The notes under the pieces were generated by a model that was given only the letters and a program-made list of their open reading frames with translations, was not told where the DNA came from and searched no databases. 5,264 bases of DNA from Myxococcales bacterium (GTDB lineage: Bacteria; Myxococcota; Bradymonadia; UBA7976; UBA1532): contig JAGQJJ010000341.1 in assembly GCA_020430675.1 (NCBI GenBank), positions 1 to 5,264 of the forward strand. Direction: 5' to 3'. Positions 1 to 5,264 of the stretch are shown here, piece by piece. Positions within the stretch are counted from its first letter, which is position 1, and every line of letters begins with the position of its first letter. The translations under genes were made by a program, and so were the position numbers.

Positions 1-1
1 T

Positions 2-85
2 GCGGTGCTGCTGCGCGCCGGCCAATGGCCCGCAGGCGTCGCCGCGCTGCTCTCGGGCCGCCGCCCCGACCGCCTGCTCAGGTAA
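2..85 (+). CDS. 3' end of an unidentified protein gene (partial)
   Basis: The window opens inside a plus-strand reading frame that stays open for 27 codons and ends at a TAA stop (83-85). The visible C-terminus contains WPAGVAALLSGRRPDRLLR, an Ala/Leu/Arg-rich helical-looking tail with no recognisable motif, and codon use matches the GC-rich genes elsewhere in the window. It is convergent with the SRAP gene. The stop codon abuts the left end of the foldback element at 86, and TAA is also the base triplet repeated at the element's right end. The product cannot be named from 27 residues, and this could also be a chance open frame, although its end at the element boundary makes a real gene more likely. 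Confidence 0.5.
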   Translation, partial: AVLLRAGQWPAGVAALLSGRRPDRLLR

Positions 86-265
86 GGGCCTGGCAAGAAA
101 CTACTCGATTGACCGAGGGCGCCGATACGCACGCGCAGGGCCAGTGCGCCCACAGGCCGCGACGAAGTCGTACCTGGAGGTACGGCGAGAAAGCGGCCGC
201 GGACGTAAACGGCCCTGCGCGCGCGGAGCGGAGGCCGAATCACCGAGTCGTTTCTTGCCGGGCCC
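86..265. repeat. 180-base foldback (MITE-like or structured-RNA) element
   Basis: The stretch is a long imperfect palindrome. Outer arms 86-109 and 242-265 pair at 21 of 24 positions, with GGCAAGAAAC in one arm and GTTTCTTGCC in the other. After a 2-base shift the inner arms stay in register: 132-142 with 211-221 (11 of 11), 155-160 with 193-198 (6 of 6) and 167-174 with 179-186 (8 pairs including one G-U), capped by a TGGA loop at 175-178. TAA occurs directly outside both ends (83-85 and 266-268), like a 3-base target duplication. The right arm encodes the last eight residues of the SRAP protein. No transposase is visible and no credible ORF lies inside. It may be a non-autonomous insertion, a structured RNA or a terminator-like hairpin, but it lacks the T-run of a standard terminator. 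Confidence 0.75.
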
Positions 266-941
266 TAAACAGCGACGCCTGACCGATGGGCTGCGCCGCT
301 TCGGGATCATCGTTGTAGACGCTGTTGATGCGGTCGCTGACCGGCACGATCTCCAGCTCCTCGGCCCGCCGCGGCGCGATCAGCCGCTGCAAGGCCTCGC
401 CCGGCGTGCGCGGGTCGAGCCACTCGTCGAACCGCGCGGGATCCAGGATCACCGGCATCCGGTTGTGCAGATCGCCCAACGCGCCCGCCGGATCGCAGGT
501 GATGATCGTGAACGTCTCGATCGGCGCGCCCTCGGGCGACTGCCAGAACTCCCACAGCCCGGCCATGGCAAAGAATTCAGCGTCCGCCAGCCGGATGCGA
601 TGCGGCTGTTTGGCTTTGCCCTGACGCTTCCACTCGTAGAAGCCGGTTGAGGGCACCAGACAGCGCCGCTTGCGAAACGCCGAGCGAAACGAAGGCTTCT
701 CCGCCACCGTCTCGCCGCGGGCGTTGATCATCTTGTTGCCGATGCTCAGATCCTTGGCCCAACCGGGCACCAGCCCCCAGCGCAGGCTGCGAAAGACCCG
801 CACGCCCTCTTCCACCCGCACAGCCGGCGCCCGCTGCGTCGGCGCGATGTTGTAGCGCTCGCCAAACGGCATCTCGATCTGCGCCCCGAAGCTGCGTTCG
901 AGCAGCTTCGGGTCGATGGCGAGTTGATAGCGCCCACACAT
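240..941 (-). CDS. yedK: SRAP-domain (YedK/HMCES-type) abasic-site DNA-protein crosslinking protein
   Basis: The 233-residue product is a complete SOS-response-associated peptidase (SRAP) protein. Members bind abasic sites in single-stranded DNA and cover them through a thiazolidine crosslink formed by Cys2 after removal of Met1. The expected N-terminus MCGRY is present, and the active-site residues fall at Cys2, Asn73 (in MINARGET), Glu103 (in GFYEW) and His159 (in LHNRMPVI). Other family blocks are RYNIAPTQ (29-36) and LRWGLVPGWA (53-62). An ATG at 959 is in frame but would add six residues ahead of Cys2 and so block the chemistry. The Shine-Dalgarno at 950-954 also fits 941. The C-terminus has QASLF (221-225), a beta-clamp-like motif, followed by eight residues encoded inside the foldback element. 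No LexA-type box was seen upstream. The gene is divergent from the operon and convergent with the gene ending at 85. Confidence 0.95.
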   Translation of the reverse strand: MCGRYQLAIDPKLLERSFGAQIEMPFGERYNIAPTQRAPAVRVEEGVRVFRSLRWGLVPGWAKDLSIGNKMINARGETVAEKPSFRSAFRKRRCLVPSTGFYEWKRQGKAKQPHRIRLADAEFFAMAGLWEFWQSPEGAPIETFTIITCDPAGALGDLHNRMPVILDPARFDEWLDPRTPGEALQRLIAPRRAEELEIVPVSDRINSVYNDDPEAAQPIGQASLFRARQETTR

Positions 942-949
942 GGCGAAGA

Positions 950-954
950 CCTCC
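950..954 (-). promoter_or_regulatory. Ribosome binding site of the SRAP gene
   Basis: On the minus strand GGAGG lies 8 bases before the ATG at 941. Because it sits within the six codons that a start at 959 would add, it decides in favour of the start that places Cys directly after Met. Confidence 0.75.
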
Positions 955-1048
955 AGCACGGCAATGGATCACCGCTCGCTCACGAGACGGTCACCACGAA
1001 TCTGCCGGTCCGCCATCCGCTTGTCACCGACCGCGCGCATTGATCTGC

Positions 1049-1071
1049 GCGAATCGATGGGAGCGAATCGA
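1049..1071 (+). repeat. 9-base direct repeat bracketing a ribosome binding site
   Basis: GCGAATCGA occurs at 1049-1057 and again at 1063-1071, 14 bases apart, immediately before the ATG at 1074. The gap between the copies holds most of the Shine-Dalgarno GGGAG (1059-1063). It could be a regulator or RNA-binding site controlling translation of the operon's first gene, or a chance duplication. Confidence 0.4.
1059..1063 (+). promoter_or_regulatory. Ribosome binding site of the lipoprotein gene
   Basis: GGGAG lies 10 bases before the ATG at 1074, slightly long but acceptable spacing. It is the only clear purine-rich site before the first gene of the operon. Confidence 0.55.
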
Positions 1072-1073
1072 AG

Positions 1074-2423
1074 ATGCCTTCAATCTGGAAGAAGTCGATG
1101 ACCGCCTTCGCCCTGTGCGGCGCGTTGGCGATGGGTTGTGATGATGGCGACACCGCCGCGGCCGACGCGGGCGGCGCGGGCGGAGGCGGCGGCGGCGCCT
1201 GCCCCGCTGGCACGACTGAGGTCGACACCGACCTGTGCAGCCTGCCTGCGGGCACCTACACCAACAACCTGACCCTGGCCGCCGGCCCGGCCTACCTGCT
1301 CGAAGGCCCGGTCTTCATCGGCGACGGCGCCTCGGCCACCACCCTGACCATCGAAGCCGGCGTCACGATCTACGGCAAGAAGGACGCCGCCTCGCCCGGC
1401 ACCCTGATCATCGCGCAGGGCGCCAAGATTCAGGCCAACGGCACCCGCGAGGCGCCCATCCACTTCACCTCGGACCAGCTCGAAGGCCAGCAGGCGCCCG
1501 GCGACTGGGGCGGCATCATCCTCAACGGCCACGCGCCCATCAACGTGTGCGGCACCAACGACGGCAGCTGCACCGCCCAGGGCGAAGGCGCGACCGGCAC
1601 CTACGGCGGCGACGACCCCGACGACAACAGCGGCACCCTGCGCTACGTCATCGTCTCGTACGCCGGCACCCTCTTCAGCGAAGAGAACGAGCTCAACGGC
1701 ATCGCCTTCCAGGGCGTCGGCCGCGGCACCACCGTCGATTACATCCAGGTGCACCGCAACAAGGACGACGGGGTCGAGTTCTTCGGCGGCACGGTCGACG
1801 TCAAGCACGTCGTGCTCACCGACGAGGGCGACGACTCGCTCGACTGGACCGACGGCTGGCAGGGCCGCGCGCAGTTTGTGCTCATCCGCCAGGCCGACGA
1901 CGACGGCGACAACGGCATCGAAGCCGACAACCGCAAGGGCAACAACGACTACGAGCCGCGCTCGAACCCCACGCTGAGCAACGTCACCCTGCTCGGCAGC
2001 GCCAACGCCGACCTGGGCCTGTTGCTGCGCGAAGGCACCGGCGCGCACCTGTCGAACTTCATCGTCACCGGCTTCGGCGAGGCCTGCCTGGCCCTCGACC
2101 ACAGCGCCACCTTTGTCGGCGCCTGCGACGCCGACGCGCCGCGCATCACCATCGAGAACATGGCCATCCAGTGCGATGAGGCCTTCGGCGCGCCCGACGA
2201 AGAGAACACGCCCGAGCCGCCCCCGTGCAGCACCCAGGACGTCTTCGCCCGCGGCGGCGGCAACGCGGCCGTCGACCCGCAGCTCAACGGCTATCTGCCC
2301 GCCGAGGGCTCGCCCATGCTCGGCGTGGGCCGCGCGCCCGCCGACCCGTGGTTCGACCAGGTCGACTTTGTCGGCGCGTTTGGCACTGAAGACTGGGCCG
2401 CGGGGTGGACCGTCGGCCTATGA
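1074..2423 (+). CDS. Secreted beta-helix-like surface lipoprotein of unknown function
   Basis: The 449-residue product starts with a lipoprotein signal: Lys6-Lys7, a hydrophobic stretch, then ALAMGC with Cys22 as the likely lipidated residue, followed by Asp23-Asp24. A flexible Gly/Ala/Asp linker (about 23-42) leads into a domain rich in short beta-strand repeats, as in parallel beta-helix proteins. Recognisable blocks are WGGIILNG (145-152), VEFFGGTVD (from 234), GDDSLDWTDGW (252-262) and a C-terminal VGAFGTEDWAAGWT (from 433). These are typical of a large family of uncharacterised surface proteins in Myxococcota and Bacteroidota. Eight cysteines (43, 55, 159, 166, 338, 351, 367, 385) could form four disulfides, and Asp-rich loops (e.g. 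DDDGDNG) may bind calcium. Its stop overlaps the next start by 4 bases (ATGA), tying it to the DUF3450/ExbB module. The family is fairly sure; function and ligand are unknown. Confidence 0.85.
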   Translation: MPSIWKKSMTAFALCGALAMGCDDGDTAAADAGGAGGGGGGACPAGTTEVDTDLCSLPAGTYTNNLTLAAGPAYLLEGPVFIGDGASATTLTIEAGVTIYGKKDAASPGTLIIAQGAKIQANGTREAPIHFTSDQLEGQQAPGDWGGIILNGHAPINVCGTNDGSCTAQGEGATGTYGGDDPDDNSGTLRYVIVSYAGTLFSEENELNGIAFQGVGRGTTVDYIQVHRNKDDGVEFFGGTVDVKHVVLTDEGDDSLDWTDGWQGRAQFVLIRQADDDGDNGIEADNRKGNNDYEPRSNPTLSNVTLLGSANADLGLLLREGTGAHLSNFIVTGFGEACLALDHSATFVGACDADAPRITIENMAIQCDEAFGAPDEENTPEPPPCSTQDVFARGGGNAAVDPQLNGYLPAEGSPMLGVGRAPADPWFDQVDFVGAFGTEDWAAGWTVGL

Positions 2424-3172
2424 GGCACCTCCTCCCCCTTCTCCTGCTGCTCGCCCGGCCCGGCCCGGCCCGCGCCGAAGACGCCGGACAGCTCGCCGCT
2501 TCGCTCGTCGCCCTGCGCAGCGAGGTCGAGCACCTCACCGACGCGCTCGAAGACGCCAAGCGGGCCCGCCGCGAACGCCAGCGCGCGCTCGCCGCCCAGC
2601 AGGCGCAGATCGAAGCCGAGCTGGCCCGCGAGAAGCTGCGCGCCCGGCAGCTTCGCGAGGCGCAGGACCGCAAGAAGGCCGAGATCGAGCGCGCCAAGGC
2701 CGAAGACACGGCCCTGCTGCCAGTCTTTGCCGCCGGCGCCGAGGCGCTGCGCGGGGCCATCAACGCCTCGCTGCCCTTCCGGCGCAACGAGCGCGCGGCC
2801 GAGGTGCAATCGCTCGCCGATCGCCTCGAACAAGGGCTGCTGACACCGCGCACCGCGTTGACGCGCCTTTGGGCCCTGGTCGAAGACGAGCTGCAACTGG
2901 CCCGCGACGCCGGCCTGGCCCGGGCGACCATCACGCTCGACGGCGAAGAGCTGCTCGCCGACGTCGTGCGCCTGGGCCTCGTGGGCCTCTACTTCCGCAC
3001 CGGCGACGACCGCGTGGGCTTTGTCGCCCGCCGCGGCGACGGCTGGCAGACCCGCCGCGTCGAGGCCGAGGACGAGGTCGCCGCGGTCGACGGCCTGTTC
3101 GACGCCTTCAAGAAGCAGATTCGGGTCGGCTACCACGCCCTGCCCAACATCATCCCGCCGGGAGGTCGCTGA
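2420..3172 (+). CDS. DUF3450 family periplasmic coiled-coil protein
   Basis: The 250-residue product matches DUF3450, a family encoded beside TtpC/ExbB/ExbD/TonB modules. It has a cleavable signal peptide (likely cut after ARA, residue 19). A long charged coiled coil (about 24-105) follows. The C-terminal half carries family-like blocks: LPFRRNER (118-125), LTRLWALVEDEL (from 147), LDGEELLADVVRLGLVGLYF (173-192) and a GDGW at 206-209. The ATG at 2420 overlaps the lipoprotein stop in ATGA. An in-frame GTG at 2405 would add only MDRRP before the signal peptide and is less likely. No strong Shine-Dalgarno is seen, so translation probably depends on coupling to the gene before. By analogy it acts in the periplasm with the TtpC-like protein encoded next, possibly through coiled-coil contact; its biochemical role is not established. 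Confidence 0.85.
   Translation: MRHLLPLLLLLARPGPARAEDAGQLAASLVALRSEVEHLTDALEDAKRARRERQRALAAQQAQIEAELAREKLRARQLREAQDRKKAEIERAKAEDTALLPVFAAGAEALRGAINASLPFRRNERAAEVQSLADRLEQGLLTPRTALTRLWALVEDELQLARDAGLARATITLDGEELLADVVRLGLVGLYFRTGDDRVGFVARRGDGWQTRRVEAEDEVAAVDGLFDAFKKQIRVGYHALPNIIPPGGR
3161..3166 (+). promoter_or_regulatory. Ribosome binding site of the TtpC-like gene
   Basis: GGAGGT lies inside the end of the DUF3450 gene, 5 bases before the ATG at 3172. This start overlaps the previous stop by one base (TGATG) and supports starting the large channel protein here rather than at any upstream in-frame codon. Confidence 0.75.
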
Positions 3173-4584
3173 TGCGCCTTCTGCCCATCGTCTTGCTGTC
3201 GCTCGCCGCGCTGCCCGCCGCCGCCGAACCCATCGACGCCGCCGAGGCCGCACGCCGCCTGGCCGACGCCTACAAGAAGGAGTTTGCCTTCCTCGACGCC
3301 GAGAAGACCGCCCTGCGCGGCCGGCTCGGCGAGGTCGAGCGCGCCGCCGCCGACGAGGAGCGCAAGACGCAGGCCCGCCTCGAAGCGCTGCAACGCGAGC
3401 TGGTCGCGGTGACGCTCGAAGCCGACGCGCTCGCCGACTCGATGACCGCGCTGGAGCGCGAAGCCGAGCTGTCGGGTGACCGCGAGGCCGTCGACGGCCT
3501 CGTCGAGCAGATGGCCCGCGCGTTTGGCAACCAGCACGTCGCCTGGCCGCCCGCGGCGCTCGCCCCGGGCGATTCGCCCACCGCCGAACAACAGGCGGCG
3601 CTGCTCGCCGACGGCTTCGGCCGACTGGGCGCGCTGCTCGCCGACGCCAGCGCGGTGCGCCGCGCGCCCGGCGACTTCTTCCTCGCTGACGGCAGCCGCG
3701 TGGCAGGCACGTTGATTCGGGTGGGCGGCGTCGCGGTCTACGGCGCCTCGCAAGACGCGGCCGGCGCGCTCACCCCGGCCGGCGGCGGCCGCTTCAAGCT
3801 CGACCCGCCGCAGGGCGAAGCCACCGCGCGCGCCCTGGCCGCCGCCGAGACCCCGGCCAGCATGGGCATCTTCCTCTTCGAGTCCGCCGACCAGAACTAC
3901 GAGCTCCGCAAGGAGAAGACGCCGCGCGAGGTGGTCGAAGCCGGCGGCGCCATCGCGTGGGTCATCGTCGCGCTCGGCGCCGTCTGCGCCCTCTTGGTGC
4001 TGCTGCGCGCGGTGTTGTTGATGCTGGCGCGCTCGCCGCTCACCTCGCTGCTCGGCCGCGCCGAACCGCTGGTGCGCGCCGGCCGCCACGGTGAAGTCGC
4101 CGAGCTTTGCGGCAAGGCCCGCGGCGCCGGCGCCCGGGTGCTCGGCGCGCTCGCCCGCCACCTCGACGACAGCCGCGACGACCTGGAGCGGGTCTTCGCC
4201 GAGGGCATGCTGCGCGAAGAGGGCCGCCTCGACCGCTTCGGCGGCGCGGTGCTGGTCATCGCCGCCGTCGCCCCGCTGCTCGGCCTGCTCGGCACCGTCA
4301 CCGGCATGATCAGCACCTTCGACGTCATCACCGAGTTCGGCACCGGCAACCCGAAGCTGCTCTCGGGCGGCATCTCCGAGGCCCTGATCACCACCGAGCT
4401 GGGCCTGATCGTGGCCATCCCCGCGCTGTTGCTCGGCAATCTGCTCAACGGCCGCGCCGCGGCGATGAAGTCCGAGGTGGAGCAGGGCGCGCTGCGGCTG
4501 ATCAACCTCGCCCGCCTGCGCCCCGAGCAGAAGCCCGCCCCGGCGCCCCGCGGCGTCGGCGCGCCGGTGGCCGTGGCCACATGA
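3172..4584 (+). CDS. TtpC-like MotA/TolQ/ExbB proton-channel protein with periplasmic coiled-coil N-domain
   Basis: The 470-residue product is about twice the length of a classical ExbB. It has a signal peptide (cut likely after AAA, residue 18), a periplasmic coiled coil (about 24-107) and a second periplasmic region (about 120-250). A MotA/TolQ/ExbB domain follows: TM1 about 260-285, a cytoplasmic section, TM2 about 358-384 with LLGTVTGMISTF, and TM3 about 403-425 with EALITTELGLIVAIPA. Thr375 and Thr408 match the conserved pore threonines of ExbB. Glu409 follows the second. This layout matches TtpC of the Vibrio TonB2 system, a component required there for TonB2-dependent uptake. A Pro/Ala-rich tail (about 450-470) is probably cytoplasmic. 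The gene lies between DUF3450 and the short exbB, overlapping them by 1 and 4 bases. Family assignment is firm; equivalence to TtpC is inferred from architecture and order. Confidence 0.9.
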   Translation: MRLLPIVLLSLAALPAAAEPIDAAEAARRLADAYKKEFAFLDAEKTALRGRLGEVERAAADEERKTQARLEALQRELVAVTLEADALADSMTALEREAELSGDREAVDGLVEQMARAFGNQHVAWPPAALAPGDSPTAEQQAALLADGFGRLGALLADASAVRRAPGDFFLADGSRVAGTLIRVGGVAVYGASQDAAGALTPAGGGRFKLDPPQGEATARALAAAETPASMGIFLFESADQNYELRKEKTPREVVEAGGAIAWVIVALGAVCALLVLLRAVLLMLARSPLTSLLGRAEPLVRAGRHGEVAELCGKARGAGARVLGALARHLDDSRDDLERVFAEGMLREEGRLDRFGGAVLVIAAVAPLLGLLGTVTGMISTFDVITEFGTGNPKLLSGGISEALITTELGLIVAIPALLLGNLLNGRAAAMKSEVEQGALRLINLARLRPEQKPAPAPRGVGAPVAVAT

Positions 4585-5168
4585 TCGAGGCGCTCATCGC
4601 CGAAGCCCGCCGCTCGATCGCCGACGGCGGCTTCGTGATGCCCCCGCTGGTGCTCGCCGCCGCCGCGCTGTGGTACGCGCTCGGCTGGCGCGCGCTGACG
4701 CTCATCCGCGGCGCGCGCGGCGACGTGGCCCACCTGCTCGCCGCCGACCGCCCGCCGCGCTTCGGCGTGCTCGGTCAGGCGTTCGCCGCCCTCGCGCCGC
4801 TGCGCGGAGCGGGCTACAGCGCCGAAGACCTCGACGCGCTCATCGAAGAGCGCCTCGCCACCCTGCACCGCACGCTGCGCGGCTATCGGCCGCTGGTCTC
4901 GGGGCTGGTCATGACCGCGCCGCTCGCCGGCCTGCTCGGCACCGTCTCGGGCATGATCGAGACCTTCGACGGCCTGGGCGACGGCGCCCTCTTCGCCGCC
5001 ACCGGCGGCGTTGCTGGCGGCATCTCGCAGGCGCTGCTGACCACGCAGATGGGCCTGCTGGTCGCCGTGCCCGGCGTCATTGTCGGCCGCTATCTCGACC
5101 GCCGCCAGCACATGCTCGAAGACGACCTGAGCCGCCTGCGCACGCTGCTCGTCGAAGGAGCGCGGTAA
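4581..5168 (+). CDS. exbB: ExbB/TolQ-type proton channel subunit
   Basis: The 195-residue product is a classical-size ExbB/TolQ protein with three membrane helices: TM1 about 18-38 (after GGFVMPPL), TM2 about 104-126 with LLGTVSGMIETF, and TM3 about 148-170 with QALLTTQMGLLVAVPG. Thr121 and Thr155 correspond to the conserved pore threonines of ExbB. ExbB pentamers around ExbD use the inner-membrane proton gradient to drive TonB-like proteins. It overlaps the TtpC-like gene by 4 bases (ATGA) and exbD by 1 base, with only a weak GGTGG ahead of its start, so translational coupling is likely. Its placement after a TtpC-like gene corresponds to exbB2 of TonB2 systems. TolQ is the main alternative, but the DUF3450/TtpC context argues for ExbB. 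Confidence 0.92.
   Translation: MIEALIAEARRSIADGGFVMPPLVLAAAALWYALGWRALTLIRGARGDVAHLLAADRPPRFGVLGQAFAALAPLRGAGYSAEDLDALIEERLATLHRTLRGYRPLVSGLVMTAPLAGLLGTVSGMIETFDGLGDGALFAATGGVAGGISQALLTTQMGLLVAVPGVIVGRYLDRRQHMLEDDLSRLRTLLVEGAR
5155..5160 (+). promoter_or_regulatory. Ribosome binding site of exbD
   Basis: AAGGAG lies in the end of exbB, 7 bases before the exbD ATG at 5168. The exbB stop and this start overlap in TAATG. Confidence 0.8.
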
Positions 5169-5264
5169 TGCACTGGCGCCGCAACCACGCCCCGGCCGAG
5201 CAGAGCATCGACATCTCGCCGCTCATCGACATGGTCTTCATCCTGCTCATCTTTTTCATGGTGA
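5168..5264 (+). CDS. exbD: ExbD/TolR family protein, N-terminus only (cut by window end)
   Basis: The first 32 codons encode a short charged cytoplasmic N-terminus (MHWRRNHAPAEQS) and then the family hallmark IDISPLIDMVFILLIFFMV, the single membrane helix of ExbD/TolR. Asp21 is the conserved membrane aspartate, equivalent to Asp25 of E. coli ExbD, that carries protons inside the ExbB pore. The remainder, a periplasmic domain of roughly 100 residues in this family, lies beyond the window. It overlaps exbB by one base. By comparison with TonB2-type operons, a tonB-like gene and a TPR-protein gene would be expected next, but they cannot be seen here. Confidence 0.93.
   Translation, partial: MHWRRNHAPAEQSIDISPLIDMVFILLIFFMV

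Larger units (their letters stand above)
942..1073. other. Divergent intergenic region
   Basis: This 132-base gap separates the leftward SRAP gene from the rightward operon and should carry both promoters. A weak minus-strand match to a housekeeping promoter (GTGACA at 1022-1027, 17-base spacer, CAGATT at 999-1004) is not convincing. A short inverted repeat, CGCGCA/TGCGCG (1034-1039 and 1046-1051, 6-base loop), lies ahead of the operon's first gene and could form a leader hairpin or an operator. No LexA-type SOS box (GAAC-N4-GTTC or CTGT-N8-ACAG) was found. Confidence 0.5.

Noticed and set aside
86..265. A retron-type or intron-type RNA.
   Set aside because: Long terminal inverted repeats resemble such RNAs superficially, but no reverse transcriptase or intron domain features are visible in the window.
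25..282. An 85-codon plus-strand frame across the foldback element.
   Set aside because: Low-complexity Arg/Pro/Ala translation with no motif. It conflicts with the gene ending at 85 and with the SRAP C-terminus, and is explained by the palindrome.
240..959. A longer SRAP product starting at the ATG at 959.
   Set aside because: It would place six residues before the catalytic Cys, and the ribosome binding site at 950-954 lies within this extension.
999..1027. A minus-strand promoter GTGACA / 17-base spacer / CAGATT for the SRAP gene.
   Set aside because: The -10 match is only 3 of 6, so it is not distinguishable from chance in this sequence.
942..1073. A LexA/SOS operator, expected from the family name of the SRAP gene.
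   Set aside because: No GAAC-N4-GTTC, CTGT-N8-ACAG or similar box is seen on either strand.
1080..5111. Several long minus-strand open frames (340-404 codons) opposite the operon, plus long plus-strand frames overlapping it.
   Set aside because: They are GC-rich shadow frames: repetitive Arg/Ala/Gly composition, no recognisable domains, and the true genes in the other frame have clear families, signal peptides and coupled starts.

Overview
This is a very GC-rich (about 70% by eye) bacterial window. Its coding style (Ala/Arg/Asp-rich proteins, C or G in nearly every third codon position) and its Gly-rich-linker surface lipoprotein followed by a DUF3450/ExbB-type module fit a Myxococcota-like (former Deltaproteobacteria, perhaps Bradymonadales-like) organism. 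The taxonomy is inference from gene content only.

Left part (1-941): two convergent genes. The 3' end of an unidentified plus-strand gene stops at 85. A complete minus-strand SRAP-domain (YedK/HMCES) abasic-site-crosslinking protein runs from 941 to 240. Between them, and overlapping the last codons of the SRAP gene, lies a 180-base near-perfect foldback element (86-265) flanked on both sides by TAA. Removing it in silico with one TAA copy restores a shorter SRAP C-terminus (QASLFT-stop) whose stop codon overlaps the neighbouring gene. It therefore looks like a small non-autonomous insertion, though a structured RNA or bidirectional terminator cannot be excluded.

Middle (942-1073): a 132-base divergent intergenic region that should hold promoters for the SRAP gene (leftward) and the operon (rightward). 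No promoter is convincing. A 9-base direct repeat brackets the ribosome binding site of the operon's first gene.

Right part (1074-5264): one tightly coupled plus-strand operon in which every junction overlaps by 1 or 4 bases. It encodes a secreted beta-helix-like lipoprotein, a periplasmic DUF3450 coiled-coil protein, a large TtpC-like MotA/TolQ/ExbB protein with an N-terminal periplasmic coiled coil, a short classical ExbB, and the start of ExbD, cut by the window end. The last four resemble the TonB2-type energising module (DUF3450-TtpC-ExbB2-ExbD2-TonB2-TPR) of marine gammaproteobacteria. It probably couples the inner-membrane proton gradient to an envelope process. The unusual point is that the gene coupled at the head of the operon encodes a surface lipoprotein; no TonB-dependent receptor gene lies between it and the module.
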